Shown: positions 1-9,052 of the stretch, one piece after another
Numbering within the stretch: position 1 is the first letter of the stretch
Layout: every line of letters begins with the position of its first letter
Source of the DNA: Burkholderiales bacterium
GTDB lineage: Bacteria > Pseudomonadota > Gammaproteobacteria > Burkholderiales > Nitrosomonadaceae
Length of the DNA stretch: 64,000 nucleotides
NCBI GenBank assembly: GCA_015075225.1
Contig: JABTUQ010000001.1
Location: 1 to 64,000, forward strand
Reading direction: 5' to 3'
Position numbers and translations under genes: made by a program
The notes under the pieces: model-generated
What the model was told of the DNA's origin: nothing
Seen by the model: only the letters and a program-made list of their open reading frames with translations
Database searches by the model: none

Positions 1-401
1 ACTTATTTATTATGCGGAAGAGCTTTTATTATTTTACCTTCTTCTTTTCTTCTGTCCGGAGAATGGCTCTTGCTGTGTTTGGGCAGCTGTGCATGATGTT
101 ACATTTAGGTGTTTTTGTCAAGAATAGAGTGGTTTTGAAGGGGGTTCGAGCTCTTGAGGTATCTTCTTTCAAACTGTTTTCAATTTGTGGCATTTGCTTA
201 TTCATTGCAGATTGTTTGGAATGCAATGCAATGCAATGCTCTGTCGCAAGGGCCGTTATGGAGTGCAAGGTTGTCAAATTCCTGTCAGCTCGTAATGATA
301 AAGATTTTTGTTATGGCTGAAGTGTTACTGAAAATAGTTCGCAGACAGATTGAAATACTGGGTGAGCAATTGACGGGTATTTTTATCTTGGATGCAGGAC
401 G
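1..401. other. intergenic region without a supported gene
   Basis: No convincing coding region is visible. Small open frames on both strands lack ribosome-binding sites and have unlikely composition. The only local structure is a short tandem run of the pentamer AATGC (about four copies near 222-240). The region lies downstream of cobO on the opposite strand. Confidence 0.6.
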
Positions 402-1010
402 TTAGTAATCAATTCCTGTTTGAGCCTGAATACCCGCCTGGAAAGCATGTTTGATGTCGCGCATTTCGGTAACAGTATCGGCAACAGCGCATAACGCTTC
501 CGGTGCGGCGCGGCCGGTGATGATGACGTGTTGCATGGCTGGCCGGTTCTGAAGTTCTGCCAATAGCTCGTCGATTTCCAGCCAGCCAAATTTGAGCAGA
601 TAGGTGAGCTCGTCGAGTATCAGTAGGTTGATTGATTCATTGCGCAGCATGGTTTGGACGATTGCCCATCCTTTCCGGGCAGTTTCCTTGTCGCGCGCGA
701 GATCCTGTGTGTCCCAGGTAAATCCTTCCCCAAGCACATGCCAGATAATGTCTTTCTGCTGTCTGAAAAATGCTTCCTCGCCTGTATCGGAGCGCCCCTT
801 GATGAATTGCGCAACACCCACCCGCATGCCGTGTCCCAGCGCGCGGGCGGCCATGCCGAAAGCAGAGCTCGATTTTCCCTTACCGTTGCCGGTCAAGATC
901 ACCAGCAACCCTTTGCTTTTATCAGCGCGGGCAATCGCGGCATCTACAACTGCCTTCTGGCGTTGCATCCGGGAGCGGTGGCGCTGCGCCTGTTCTGCTT
1001 CGGTGTTCAT
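402..1010 (-). CDS. cobO: cob(I)alamin adenosyltransferase, CobO/BtuR type
   Basis: Corrinoid adenosyltransferase that transfers the 5'-deoxyadenosyl group of ATP to cob(I)alamin or cobinamide, making coenzyme B12 in the cytoplasm. The protein is about 202 residues, the usual family length. It has the P-loop GNGKGKSS near residues 41-48, where this family binds ATP, followed by the typical SAFGMAARALGHG stretch, and later the LLILDELTYLL segment. I chose the ATG at 1010, one base after the stop of the upstream gene; a TTG at 1031 would give seven more residues and overlap that gene. It is the last gene of a btuB-membrane protein-cobO operon behind a cobalamin riboswitch, so it probably serves salvage of imported corrinoid. 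Confidence 0.93.
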   Translation of the reverse strand: MNTEAEQAQRHRSRMQRQKAVVDAAIARADKSKGLLVILTGNGKGKSSSAFGMAARALGHGMRVGVAQFIKGRSDTGEEAFFRQQKDIIWHVLGEGFTWDTQDLARDKETARKGWAIVQTMLRNESINLLILDELTYLLKFGWLEIDELLAELQNRPAMQHVIITGRAAPEALCAVADTVTEMRDIKHAFQAGIQAQTGIDY

Positions 1011-1011
1011 G

Positions 1012-1596
1012 TTATTGGCTAATGGTTTCAATCCGGGAAGAACGTGATTGAAGGCTTAGTACAAATGTTGCATGGATTACTGCTGCAGTGCCGGTATAAA
1101 ACAGCAATGATTGCAGATAAAGCGGGAAATAGTGCAATTCGCGCTGCCAGAATTCGATCAAGTTGGGTTCCTTAAACGCTCCTGAGAAAAAATAGAATCC
1201 GCCGCTGGAGAAGAGCTCGCAAAGGAGCGCTCCGGTCAGGAGGCTGAAATAGAACGGTACCAGCGTTCGCCAGGTTCCTTCATATTGAGCCGCAAACCAG
1301 CGACCAGTGGCCCAGAGTGCGCTATATGCAGGTAGAAGGAAAGCATAGGCTGAAGTCAGGCAGAATTCGCTTTCAGCAGTGGCAAGGTAAGCCGACCAAT
1401 CAAGCGCTAGAGTCAGTGCCAGGAAACCGAACAGAGATTTGCCCGAACGGAGATACACTCCAGCCAGGAAGAAAATCGCCCAGGAAGCTCCAGGCAGGTT
1501 ATGCAGCGAGGCAAAATGATGTTCGCGCGTGGCAATCATCAGAATGGCCAGAATGGCGCCAATCAGGTATTGGTATCGTGCAGGTAATGTCAGCAT
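1012..1596 (-). CDS. integral membrane protein of the B12 operon, function unknown
   Basis: A 194-residue hydrophobic protein with about five predicted membrane segments (roughly residues 10-28, 35-55, 58-70, 80-97, 115-135 and a last one near 160-182). It is not recognised with confidence. It starts 10 bp after btuB and its stop abuts cobO, so it is almost certainly co-transcribed with both under the cobalamin riboswitch. A role in corrinoid or cobalt uptake across the inner membrane is an inference from position only. No btuC, btuD or btuF gene is visible nearby, which makes a membrane partner for BtuB interesting, but no transporter motif can be pointed to. Confidence 0.75.
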   Translation of the reverse strand: MLTLPARYQYLIGAILAILMIATREHHFASLHNLPGASWAIFFLAGVYLRSGKSLFGFLALTLALDWSAYLATAESEFCLTSAYAFLLPAYSALWATGRWFAAQYEGTWRTLVPFYFSLLTGALLCELFSSGGFYFFSGAFKEPNLIEFWQRELHYFPLYLQSLLFYTGTAAVIHATFVLSLQSRSSRIETISQ

Positions 1597-1606
1597 GTTT
1601 TAAATC

Positions 1607-3442
1607 CTATGGTTGATAACGCAGGGTGACAAAAAAATTGCGCCCAGGTTGGTTGAAGAATGCAGCGGTTTCATAGTCCTTGTCAAACAGGTTTTCGATG
1701 CGTCCCTGAATGCGCCACTGAGGGTTGATCAGGTATTCCGCTCGCAAATCAACCTTGGCGTAACTATCAAGCATTCGCTTGTTTGCCAGATCATCATAGC
1801 GTTTACCCTCGACCAGCAGCATCGCACCTATTATGAAGTCGCCAAACCGGCGGCTGGTATCAATCCGGAAAGATTGTCTGCTGCGCCGTGGCAGAACATT
1901 GCCCCTCATGACCCCGTTGGAACGATTTTCCGGATCAAGAAATGTCAGATTGGTTTGAATCATCCAGCCTTTGATTTCCGTATTGAGTAATGCCTCCAGT
2001 CCGCGTATGCGTGCCTTATCGATATTGGCCGATGAGAATGTGGACATATCGAATGCAATCAGGTCGTCGATCCAGGTTTCATAGAGGTTGAGCGACCAGT
2101 TAGCCCAGCCGGATTGTCCCTTGACGCCCAACTCTGCCGAGCGTGCATCTTCAGGCTTCAGATTAGGGTTGCCAAATCCGGGAAAATAAAGTTCATTGAA
2201 AGTAGGGGCCTTGAATGCACTGCCAAAACCGGCGGTCAGCCTGATTTGTTCAGTCAGTGAATAACCCCAGGATGCACCGCCGGTCACCTGGCTGCCGAAT
2301 TGCTGGTTATCGTCGTGGCGCAGCGAGAATTGCAGTTTGTGTGCAGCCAATGCCAGTTGGTGCTGTGCAAATATGCCCCAGTTGTAGCGCGAGGTGGTGG
2401 TGAATCTGGATGTACTGTCTACATGGTCATACAAATAATCTGTGCCGATGGTCAGAAGCTGGTTGGGTGTGATGGCGATGTCGTTTTGCCAGGAAATTGT
2501 ATCGCGCCGCGTGTTGAAGCGCGTCATGAAAATCTTTTCCTTGAAATTATCCGAGTTTTCATGACTGCGCCCGGCCGTCAGCGTCATGCGCCAGGGCTCG
2601 AAAGGGGAGTAACGTACTGTTCCGCCCATTACCTGTTGCGATAATTTTGTTCTGTTTACAAAGCTGCCGTCATATTCGGAATGGCCATCGGTGTGTAGAA
2701 ATCTGGCTTCGATATCCAGTCCGTTGTCAAAACGATAGCCGGCACGGGCCGAACCGGAGATGTTGCGATAGCCGTCTTTGTCCGGCTCAAGGGTAAAACA
2801 CCCGGCGCTGAGGGATCCTTTGCAGGAATTGAAGCCGCTGGTATCCGATCCGCTAATGCCCAGGTTGAACCAGCCTCGTTCATTTCCACCCGAAAGAGTG
2901 CCTGATCCGCTGATCGTGCCATAACTGCCGCCACCAAAACTGAAGCTGGGTTTGATTCCTTTGCCACCCTTGCGGGTGAAGATATGGATGACACCACCGA
3001 CGGCTTCCGGGCCATACAGGCTGGAACGCGGCCCCCGGACAATTTCAATATGATCGATCAATTCCACCGGAAAATTCTGGATTTCAGTGAAACCGGCTGT
3101 GGCCGAACCCATCCTGATGCCATCGACAAGCACCAGAACGTGATCCGATTCAGTGCCACGCATGAAAAGCGTAGTGAGTTTTCCTGGTCCGCCGGTATTG
3201 GCGAAATTGATTCCGGCGATACCGTGTAACAGATCCTGCATGGAACGGGCTTGCTGGCGTTCAATATCGGTACGGGTAATCACTGTTACTGAAGCAAGCG
3301 TATCTTCGGCCGCTTGATCGGTACGGCTGGCGGTGACGATTACCGGTTTTTCCAGATAACCGACTTCTTCTGCCCATAAGGACGAGGATAAACCGGTCCC
3401 CAGCCATAAGGCGAGTAGGGATGAAGCATGATTTCTTGACAT
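1607..3442 (-). CDS. btuB: TonB-dependent vitamin B12 outer-membrane receptor BtuB
   Basis: Outer-membrane beta-barrel that takes up cobalamin using energy from TonB-ExbB-ExbD. The 611-residue product starts with a signal peptide (cleavage probable after SSLWA, residue 24). A TonB-box-like segment EKPVIVTAS follows, then a plug domain with VLVLVDGIRMGS and IEIVRGPRSSLYG, then a long barrel ending in the aromatic FFVTLRYQP expected of outer-membrane proteins. I chose the ATG at 3442 because GGAGGAAACA precedes it and the signal peptide begins there; a longer reading frame to 3643 would run into the riboswitch. It leads the operon with the membrane protein and cobO. Assignment to B12 rests on the riboswitch and cobO, as receptor substrate cannot be read from the barrel alone. 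Confidence 0.92.
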   Translation of the reverse strand: MSRNHASSLLALWLGTGLSSSLWAEEVGYLEKPVIVTASRTDQAAEDTLASVTVITRTDIERQQARSMQDLLHGIAGINFANTGGPGKLTTLFMRGTESDHVLVLVDGIRMGSATAGFTEIQNFPVELIDHIEIVRGPRSSLYGPEAVGGVIHIFTRKGGKGIKPSFSFGGGSYGTISGSGTLSGGNERGWFNLGISGSDTSGFNSCKGSLSAGCFTLEPDKDGYRNISGSARAGYRFDNGLDIEARFLHTDGHSEYDGSFVNRTKLSQQVMGGTVRYSPFEPWRMTLTAGRSHENSDNFKEKIFMTRFNTRRDTISWQNDIAITPNQLLTIGTDYLYDHVDSTSRFTTTSRYNWGIFAQHQLALAAHKLQFSLRHDDNQQFGSQVTGGASWGYSLTEQIRLTAGFGSAFKAPTFNELYFPGFGNPNLKPEDARSAELGVKGQSGWANWSLNLYETWIDDLIAFDMSTFSSANIDKARIRGLEALLNTEIKGWMIQTNLTFLDPENRSNGVMRGNVLPRRSRQSFRIDTSRRFGDFIIGAMLLVEGKRYDDLANKRMLDSYAKVDLRAEYLINPQWRIQGRIENLFDKDYETAAFFNQPGRNFFVTLRYQP

Positions 3443-3577
3443 TGTTTCCTCCGCGCACACCCGCGCGTTTAGCGAGTTATAAATAGCTTGCGGAGAAATA
3501 GCAGGGGAACCGGGCATGATTTCATGCCGGTATGAATCCGGTGCCGTGTATCGCCCTCCGCAATACCGAGATATTGC

Positions 3578-3784
3578 TTCTGGCCGGTCTCCGGACTGAT
3601 GAGCGGAAGCTGTTTTTCCTGGTTCTGCGCCTTCCCGTGCCATACAGCATAGTGGCGTATGCAGAACATTAGCTCATTTACCGTTGCGGGGGCAGTGCCG
3701 GCATTGTGCTGATTGACATCAGTACGCACCGGCTTCCCGTTTCATCCCGTATGCAAATGCATTTGGGACACCTTAAGCAAGGGG
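3578..3784 (-). promoter_or_regulatory. cobalamin riboswitch (btuB leader)
   Basis: On the minus strand the leader contains the conserved cobalamin riboswitch pieces in order: GGGAAGCCGGTG near the 5' side (about 3733-3745), a GCACTGCCCCCGCAACGGTAA core, then CACGGGAAGGCGC, and finally a B12 box AGTCCGGAGACCGGCC at about 3582-3598. It begins about where a sigma-70 promoter would start transcription and ends roughly 135 bases before the btuB ATG. Binding of adenosylcobalamin is expected to shut down expression of btuB and the two genes behind it. Confidence 0.93.
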
Positions 3785-3790
3785 GCAGAA

Positions 3791-3817
3791 ATTATAGCAG
3801 TGTTATGACCTTGTCAA
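3791..3817 (-). promoter_or_regulatory. sigma-70 promoter of the B12 operon
   Basis: Reading the minus strand, a perfect TTGACA (3812-3817) and a perfect TATAAT (3791-3796) are separated by 15 bases, slightly shorter than ideal. Transcription would start near 3784, immediately upstream of the riboswitch aptamer. Confidence 0.7.
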
Positions 3818-3877
3818 GCCTGGCGGCCGGTTGGATTGAAATAACCGGGGATATGTGGCAGGTGGATAAAAGGGGGG

Positions 3878-4654
3878 TTATTCGTTTTCTCCGATGTCGT
3901 CATGTGGGTGCTGTGTGGCGGGTAGCGATGATTCGCGGGTGGATGGTTTCATCGTCAAGGCAGCCAGAATGATGCCCAGTTCGTACAGTAAATATAACGG
4001 TACCGCCAGCAGAATCTGCGAGAGAACATCAGGTGGCGTAAAAACTGCCCCAATGACGAAAGCGCCAACCAGAACAAAGCGGCGGATGGATTTCATTTTT
4101 TCGATGGATACTAACCCGGTGCGGATAAGGATGAGCACGAAAACCGGCACTTCAAAAGTGATGCCAAATGCCAGGAACATCGATAGCACGAAGCCGAGAT
4201 ATTCGCTGATATCGGTCATGACTGCGACACCTTCCGGCGCGAAATGGACGATGAACTCGAATACCAGTGGTAGTACGGCAAAATAGGCAAATCCCATGCC
4301 GGTAAAGAAAAGCAGACTGCTGGTGAATACCAGTGGCAAAAACAGGCGTTTTTCATGGCTATACAGGCCAGGTGCAACGAATGCCCACACCTGGTAAAAC
4401 GTGTGCGGCAAGGTAATGAGGAATGCCACCATGAGTGCCACTTTCATCGGAATGAAGAAAGGAGTGACTACTTCAGTGGCGATCATCTGCCCGCCTTGCG
4501 GCAGTTTCTCCAGCAGGGGAAAAGCGAGAAAACTGTATAGTTCCCGCGCAAAGAAAGCGCAGGGGAGAAAACCCAGAAACAGCACCAGTAGTACGCGTAT
4601 TAACCGGGAGCGTAATTCCACCAGATGTGAAATAAAGGAAATGTCATCATCCAT
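3878..4654 (-). CDS. tatC: twin-arginine translocase subunit TatC
   Basis: Inner-membrane component of the Tat system that binds the twin-arginine signal peptide and, with TatB, forms the substrate receptor for export of folded proteins. The 258-residue protein carries the family hallmark HLVELRSRL at residues 10-18, six membrane segments, and the conserved ending of a TatC (VPLYLLYELGII). Usual length for the family. It is the last gene of the tatA-tatB-tatC set that follows hinT, all on the minus strand. Confidence 0.97.
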   Translation of the reverse strand: MDDDISFISHLVELRSRLIRVLLVLFLGFLPCAFFARELYSFLAFPLLEKLPQGGQMIATEVVTPFFIPMKVALMVAFLITLPHTFYQVWAFVAPGLYSHEKRLFLPLVFTSSLLFFTGMGFAYFAVLPLVFEFIVHFAPEGVAVMTDISEYLGFVLSMFLAFGITFEVPVFVLILIRTGLVSIEKMKSIRRFVLVGAFVIGAVFTPPDVLSQILLAVPLYLLYELGIILAALTMKPSTRESSLPATQHPHDDIGENE

Positions 4655-4729
4655 CTGTCGCTGTGGTTTATCCTGTTATTGGGTTGAACGGCCTGGTTCG
4701 GCAAGAAATATGATGGAATTCCGGGATAA

Positions 4730-5131
4730 TTAGTTACCCGGCTGCCGAGGTGTTTCAGGTGCCGGTGAAGAAGTTGTTGCGCCGATTTTGGCTGTTCCGG
4801 TGTTTTTCACTGGTTTTTCTTCGGTAGGGAGTGCTTCCGGTGTGGTAGCAGGTTGTGTATCCGTGTTTACCGTTTCCTGTATTTTGTTTATTTCGGTACG
4901 TACCGAATTTTCAAATGTATCCACGGTTTCCTGCATGGAATTCCTGAGTTTACGCAGTTCATCCAGTTCCATTTCTTCATGAAGCTCGTGCTTGACCTGA
5001 TTGACATAGCGCCGGGCCCGCCCCAGAAAATAGCCTGCTGTTCGCGCAACTGTAGGTAATCGTTCCGGCCCGATGACAATAAGCGCCACGATGCCAATGA
5101 CGATGAGCTCGGCAAAGCTGATATCAAACAT
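4730..5131 (-). CDS. tatB: Sec-independent translocase subunit TatB
   Basis: TatB pairs with TatC to receive twin-arginine substrates. The 133-residue product has the N-terminal membrane helix (residues 2-20), the GPERLP hinge at about 21-26, an amphipathic helix and a charged, Pro/Thr/Glu-rich C-terminal tail. The start is set at the ATG giving MFDISFAEL; an upstream GTG at 5155 would add MQQQPGST, which no TatB needs. It lies 75 bp upstream of tatC and 85 bp downstream of tatA. Confidence 0.95.
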   Translation of the reverse strand: MFDISFAELIVIGIVALIVIGPERLPTVARTAGYFLGRARRYVNQVKHELHEEMELDELRKLRNSMQETVDTFENSVRTEINKIQETVNTDTQPATTPEALPTEEKPVKNTGTAKIGATTSSPAPETPRQPGN

Positions 5132-5216
5132 TGTTGAACCAGGCTGCTGTTGCACTGTGCTGTGGAATCATCCGGAAAAATTTATTCCGGTGACGGTATT
5201 GAGCCATATCGCCAGA

Positions 5217-5450
5217 TTACACTTTGGTTTGTTCTTTTTCTTCTGTCTTGCTGCTGATCGAGTGATCCGTTACCTGTGGTTGGGTGGGTGGCGGGGAGAT
5301 GTTTTCTTCTTCAGCACCTTTCATCCCTTCTTTGAATCCGCGAACGGCTCCTCCCAGATCACTTCCCAGGTTGCGCAATTTTTTGGTTCCAAACACCAGC
5401 ACAACGATTGCCAGTACAACCAGCCAGTGCCAAATACTAAAACTTCCCAT
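5217..5450 (-). CDS. tatA: Sec-independent translocase subunit TatA
   Basis: Pore-forming small subunit of the Tat export system. The 77-residue protein has the short N-terminal membrane helix after MGSFSIWHW, the conserved [14 protein letters not shown] amphipathic region and a hydrophilic acidic tail. A good ribosome-binding site (AAGGAG seven bases before the ATG) supports the start. First of the three tat genes. Confidence 0.96.
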   Translation of the reverse strand: MGSFSIWHWLVVLAIVVLVFGTKKLRNLGSDLGGAVRGFKEGMKGAEEENISPPPTQPQVTDHSISSKTEEKEQTKV

Positions 5451-5469
5451 TATTTTCTCCTTGAGGGGA

Positions 5470-5832
5470 TTAACCGTGGTGAATCATGGCAGGAAGGCGA
5501 TCTTTCCCTCCAATAACGTGGATATGCAGATGGAACACTTCCTGCCCCCCCACGCGTCCGGTATTGATTATGGTCCGGAATCCATCCGTACACCCCTGGC
5601 TTGCTGCCAGCCGGGGTGCTAGCCACAGCATTTTTCCGAGTAGCTGCTGATGTTGTACATCAACATCGCCGAGCGTTGCGATATGCAGTTTTGGTATGAG
5701 CAAAAAATGTACCGGGGCGGCCGGGTGAATGTCAAGAAATGCCAGTGTATCCTCATCCTCATGGATTTTGGTGGCTGGAATTTCGCCGCGTATGATTTTA
5801 CAGAATATGCAGTTTTCCATATCATTCGGCAT
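5470..5832 (-). CDS. hinT: HIT-family purine nucleoside phosphoramidase HinT
   Basis: Histidine-triad hydrolase that cleaves AMP-lysine-type phosphoramidates. The 120-residue protein contains [14 protein letters not shown] near the start and the catalytic triad motif HLHIHVIGG near the end, where the middle histidine is the nucleophile. The first ATG overlaps the end of hisE by 11 bases; an alternative ATG at 5820 (MENCIFC) is equally plausible. Its place between hisE and tatA is common in beta- and gammaproteobacteria. Confidence 0.94.
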   Translation of the reverse strand: MPNDMENCIFCKIIRGEIPATKIHEDEDTLAFLDIHPAAPVHFLLIPKLHIATLGDVDVQHQQLLGKMLWLAPRLAASQGCTDGFRTIINTGRVGGQEVFHLHIHVIGGKDRLPAMIHHG

Positions 5833-6160
5833 GCGGTGATTGAGAGCGTGATTGTTTTTCTGTTATGCCGGAAACACCTTCCCTGCGTTCCAGCTCCAGC
5901 AGCACATCATCCGGGGAGATGTCATGCCGGGCAAGCATGATCAGGCAATGAAACCACAAATCCGCTGTTTCATAAATAATCTGTTCCTTATCTTCATCCT
6001 TGCAAGCCATGATAGTTTCAGCGGCTTCCTCGGCTATTTTTTTTAGGACCTTGTCCTTGTTGCTGTTTAGCAGTTTTGCAACGTAAGAGTGCGCGGGATC
6101 GGCATCTTTTCGCGCTTCAATCGTCTGCGCCAGTCGTTGCAGTATAGTCGATGCTGTCAT
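5822..6160 (-). CDS. hisE: phosphoribosyl-ATP pyrophosphatase HisE
   Basis: Second step of histidine synthesis: hydrolyses phosphoribosyl-ATP to phosphoribosyl-AMP. The 112-residue product shows the MazG-like helical core with [12 protein letters not shown] and [14 protein letters not shown], carrying the metal-binding acidic residues. The start is the ATG inside the ATGA that ends hisI, so the two genes are translationally coupled; the longer frame beginning MDCHRTRD lies inside hisI and is rejected. HisI and HisE are separate proteins here, as in other betaproteobacteria. Confidence 0.96.
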   Translation of the reverse strand: MTASTILQRLAQTIEARKDADPAHSYVAKLLNSNKDKVLKKIAEEAAETIMACKDEDKEQIIYETADLWFHCLIMLARHDISPDDVLLELERREGVSGITEKQSRSQSPHAE

Positions 6161-6558
6161 TGGGTATAAATTTGTGAAGGATCCTTGATCACGGGTTCGA
6201 TGGCAATCCATTGTCCATCTTTCAATTGGCGGAAGAAGCAGCTTTGTCTGCCCGTATGGCAGGCAATACCTCCTTCCTGTTGTACGCTGAGAAGAAGAAC
6301 ATCTTCATCGCAATCAAGATGAATTGCGCTGATTTTTTGAGTATGTCCGGATTCTTCTCCCTTGTGCCACAGTTTTTTTCTGGAACGCGACCAGTAAACC
6401 GCTTCGCCAGTCTCGACCGTAAGTTTGAGTGCTTCACGGTTCATCCACGCCACCATCAGGATTTTTCCGCTATTTTCATCCTGCGCAATTGCAGGAACAA
6501 GGCCATCGGCCGACCAGTTAATTGTATCGAGCCATTCGTCTGCCATAGGTTGCTCCAT
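6157..6558 (-). CDS. hisI: phosphoribosyl-AMP cyclohydrolase HisI
   Basis: Third step of histidine synthesis: opens the adenine ring of phosphoribosyl-AMP in a zinc- and magnesium-dependent reaction. The 133-residue protein carries [17 protein letters not shown], the metal-binding DCDED and the [14 protein letters not shown] segment with the zinc-ligand cysteines. It starts with MEQPMADEW. About 140 bp separate it from hisF upstream, and a weak hairpin lies in that gap, while its stop overlaps hisE by four bases. Confidence 0.97.
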   Translation of the reverse strand: MEQPMADEWLDTINWSADGLVPAIAQDENSGKILMVAWMNREALKLTVETGEAVYWSRSRKKLWHKGEESGHTQKISAIHLDCDEDVLLLSVQQEGGIACHTGRQSCFFRQLKDGQWIAIEPVIKDPSQIYTQ

Positions 6559-6668
6559 TTATTTCCCTGTTTTCCACGTGATCTTAACTGCTTGAGGTCT
6601 GTTTTTCCAGGAGCAGCGGAAATGATGCCGGATAAGAAAAGGGATTTGCGGTTAAATCGTGATGATAT

Positions 6669-6697
6669 AAAACAGGGTGTTGATAATTACCCCCTGT
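6669..6697 (-). terminator. possible weak terminator or attenuating hairpin after hisF
   Basis: On the minus strand ACAGGG (6697-6692) can pair with CCCTGT (6677-6672), and the stem is followed at once by TTTTAT. It begins four bases after the hisF stop. The 6-bp stem is short, so partial read-through into hisI is likely. Confidence 0.4.
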
Positions 6698-6700
6698 ATT

Positions 6701-7477
6701 TTACAAACGGACTTCTATGCCATGCGACAACAGGTATTCCTTGGCCTGCCGGATGCTGAATTCACCGTAATGAAAAATACTTGCCGCCAGCACAGCGTCG
6801 GCACGTCCTTGCAGAATTCCATCCACCAGATGATCCAGATTGCCTACTCCGCCACTGGCAATCACGGGCAGATCAACTGCATCGGAAATAGCGCGAGTCA
6901 GCGCAAGATCAAACCCGGCACGTGTGCCATCACGATCCATGCTGGTCAGTAGAATTTCTCCGGCACCAAGAGATTGAATTTTTCTGGCCCAATTAACCGC
7001 ATCAATTCCGGTGGGATTACGACCACCGTGAGTAAAGACTTCCCAGCGTGGAGACTCGGGAGAAGTATCAGGCATTTGTCTGGCATCAATTGCAATGACG
7101 ATGCACTGGGCGCCGTAGTGATCAGCGGATTCCTTGATCAGCATGGGATTCAGGACAGCTGATGTATTGATGCTGACCTTGTCTGCTCCTGCATTGAGAA
7201 GCCGACGTACATCCTCAACCTTGCGAACGCCACCTCCCACAGTCAGCGGGATAAAAACCTGCTCGGCGACTTTTTCCACGATGTGCAAAATTAAATCGCG
7301 ATTCTCGGAGCTGGCGGTGATATCGAGAAACACGAGTTCATCAGCGCCTTGCTCGTTATAACTGCGGGCAATTTCAACCGGATCTCCGGCATCCCGCAGC
7401 GAGACAAAATTTACTCCCTTGACGACTCGCCCATCTTTAATATCAAGACAGGGAATAATACGTTTGGCTAATCCCAT
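6701..7477 (-). CDS. hisF: imidazole glycerol phosphate synthase cyclase subunit HisF
   Basis: TIM-barrel cyclase that, with HisH, turns PRFAR and ammonia into imidazole glycerol phosphate and AICAR. At 258 residues it has normal length. Visible are the N-terminal [21 protein letters not shown] with the first catalytic aspartate, the central CIVIAIDAR with the second, and [13 protein letters not shown] and [11 protein letters not shown] phosphate-binding loops. It follows hisA on the minus strand in the order hisB-hisH-hisA-hisF. Confidence 0.98.
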   Translation of the reverse strand: MGLAKRIIPCLDIKDGRVVKGVNFVSLRDAGDPVEIARSYNEQGADELVFLDITASSENRDLILHIVEKVAEQVFIPLTVGGGVRKVEDVRRLLNAGADKVSINTSAVLNPMLIKESADHYGAQCIVIAIDARQMPDTSPESPRWEVFTHGGRNPTGIDAVNWARKIQSLGAGEILLTSMDRDGTRAGFDLALTRAISDAVDLPVIASGGVGNLDHLVDGILQGRADAVLAASIFHYGEFSIRQAKEYLLSHGIEVRL

Positions 7478-7561
7478 TGATCAGTAATTGTCAGAAAACA
7501 GGCTGTATGAAAAAGGCGAGACTAAAAAGGAAGTCCGGATGATATGCACACCATTAGCAAG

Positions 7562-8308
7562 TCATGCTTCAGAATCGAGCTGATCCGCCAGGGCTTGCGC
7601 TTCCTTGAAATCAAGTGAACCCTGGTAAATTGCCCTGCCTGTGATGACACCCGTGATTCCTTCAGATTGAACCGCACACAATTTCCGGATATCGTCCAGA
7701 TTAGTGACTCCGCCGCTGGCAATGACCGGAATGGTCAGTGCCTGAGCAAGTTCCACGGTAGCCTCGATATTGAGCCCGCTGAGCATGCCATCACGGCCGA
7801 TGTCGGTATGAATAATGGCTTCTACGCCGTAATCCTGGAATTTTTTTGCAAGGTCGATAACATCGTGGCCAGTGACTTTTGACCAGCCGTCAACCGCCAC
7901 CTTTCCACCTTTGGCATCTAGTCCGACCATGATTTTGCCAGGAAAGGCATAACAGGCGTCGTGTAGAAAACCGGGGATCTTGACTGCCGCTGTCCCGATA
8001 ATCACGTAACTGATCCCGTTGTCCAGATAATACTCCACCGTTTCCAGATCGCGGATTCCTCCGCCCAGCTGGATTGGAAGCCTTCCATCGATTGCTTCTA
8101 CGATTGCACGGATAGCTTCACCATTTTTTGGTTTTCCAGCAAAAGCGCCGTTTAGGTCAACCAGATGCAGTTGACGTGCACCATGATCATGCAAGTGCAG
8201 CGCTACTGTTTCAGGGTTTTCTGAAAATACAGTGGCATCCTCCATAATGCCTTGCTTCAAACGGACACAATGCCCATCTTTGAGATCTATAGCAGGGATA
8301 ATCAGCAT
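7562..8308 (-). CDS. hisA: phosphoribosylformimino-5-aminoimidazole carboxamide ribotide isomerase HisA
   Basis: TIM-barrel isomerase converting ProFAR to PRFAR, the substrate of HisF-HisH. The 248-residue protein starts [20 protein letters not shown] with the catalytic aspartate, has [16 protein letters not shown] in the middle with the second, and [12 protein letters not shown] and [11 protein letters not shown] near the C-terminus. It lies 72 bp downstream of hisH and 84 bp upstream of hisF. Confidence 0.98.
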   Translation of the reverse strand: MLIIPAIDLKDGHCVRLKQGIMEDATVFSENPETVALHLHDHGARQLHLVDLNGAFAGKPKNGEAIRAIVEAIDGRLPIQLGGGIRDLETVEYYLDNGISYVIIGTAAVKIPGFLHDACYAFPGKIMVGLDAKGGKVAVDGWSKVTGHDVIDLAKKFQDYGVEAIIHTDIGRDGMLSGLNIEATVELAQALTIPVIASGGVTNLDDIRKLCAVQSEGITGVITGRAIYQGSLDFKEAQALADQLDSEA

Positions 8309-8380
8309 ATAGGTTTATCTGAGTGGATAGTCAGGGTTAAAAAATAATAAAACAGGAAAAAGAGTGAAGTGGTAATGCTG

Positions 8381-9022
8381 TCAGGGAACCCATTTCAGGA
8401 AATTACTCAATAATGCCAAGCCCGCAGAATGACTTTTTTCAGGATGAAACTGAACTGCAAAAATATTATCTTTGGCGACTGCGCATGTAAATGGAGTCGG
8501 GTAATCTGTGCTGCCTGCGATGATTTCTGATTCATCTGTCGCTACATAATAACTGTGAACGAAGTAGAAGCGTGTATCAGGTTCGATTCCCTGCCACAGC
8601 GGGTGCTTCAAAGTTTGATGAACCTGGTTCCAGCCCATGTGAGGAATCTTGATTTTCGGGTTGTCATGATGGCTGGTTATATTTCCGGATTCCAGTTTTT
8701 TAACCTTTCCGGGCAATATGCCCAAGGCCTGGATGCCGCCTTCTTCGCTTTCCTCGAACAACATTTGCAATCCCAGACAAATGCCAAGGAAAGGTTTGTT
8801 CCGGGCGGCTTCAATGATGGTTTCGCGCAGCCCTTGTTCGTTTAGCGCCTGCATGCAATGAGGCATGGCTCCCTGACCAGGAACAACAACACGGGAGGCT
8901 GACCGGATCACTTCCGGATCGCTGGATACGGTAATGGCAGCAGAAGAATCGACATGTTCCAGTGCTTTGGATACCGATCTCAGGTTGCCCATCCCGTAGT
9001 CAACAATGGCAATCGAGTTCAT
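8381..9022 (-). CDS. hisH: imidazole glycerol phosphate synthase glutaminase subunit HisH
   Basis: Class I glutamine amidotransferase that feeds ammonia to HisF. The 213-residue product has the oxyanion-strand VVPGQGAMPHCM, the nucleophile in FLGICLGLQMLFE, and the catalytic His-Glu pair in FAVQFHPEKSHSAG. It starts 30 bp downstream of hisB. Confidence 0.98.
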   Translation of the reverse strand: MNSIAIVDYGMGNLRSVSKALEHVDSSAAITVSSDPEVIRSASRVVVPGQGAMPHCMQALNEQGLRETIIEAARNKPFLGICLGLQMLFEESEEGGIQALGILPGKVKKLESGNITSHHDNPKIKIPHMGWNQVHQTLKHPLWQGIEPDTRFYFVHSYYVATDESEIIAGSTDYPTPFTCAVAKDNIFAVQFHPEKSHSAGLALLSNFLKWVP

Positions 9023-9052
9023 ATTTGTATCAGTGTGTTGGGTGTATTTTGC

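Noticed and set aside
222-240. AATGC pentamer run as a possible phase-variable repeat
   Set aside because: Only about four copies and not in or next to a supported gene start.
12-320. 102-codon plus-strand frame at the left edge
   Set aside because: No ribosome-binding site, unusual Cys/Phe composition and an overlapping frame on the other strand; nothing protein-like.
1010-1031. TTG start for cobO
   Set aside because: Overlaps the upstream gene and adds seven unconserved residues; ATG at 1010 preferred, although not proven.
5131-5155. GTG start for TatB adding MQQQPGST
   Set aside because: No ribosome-binding site and the family begins MFDI/S.
6160-6211. Longer HisE start (MDCHRTRD)
   Set aside because: Lies inside hisI; the ATGA overlap start gives the normal family length.
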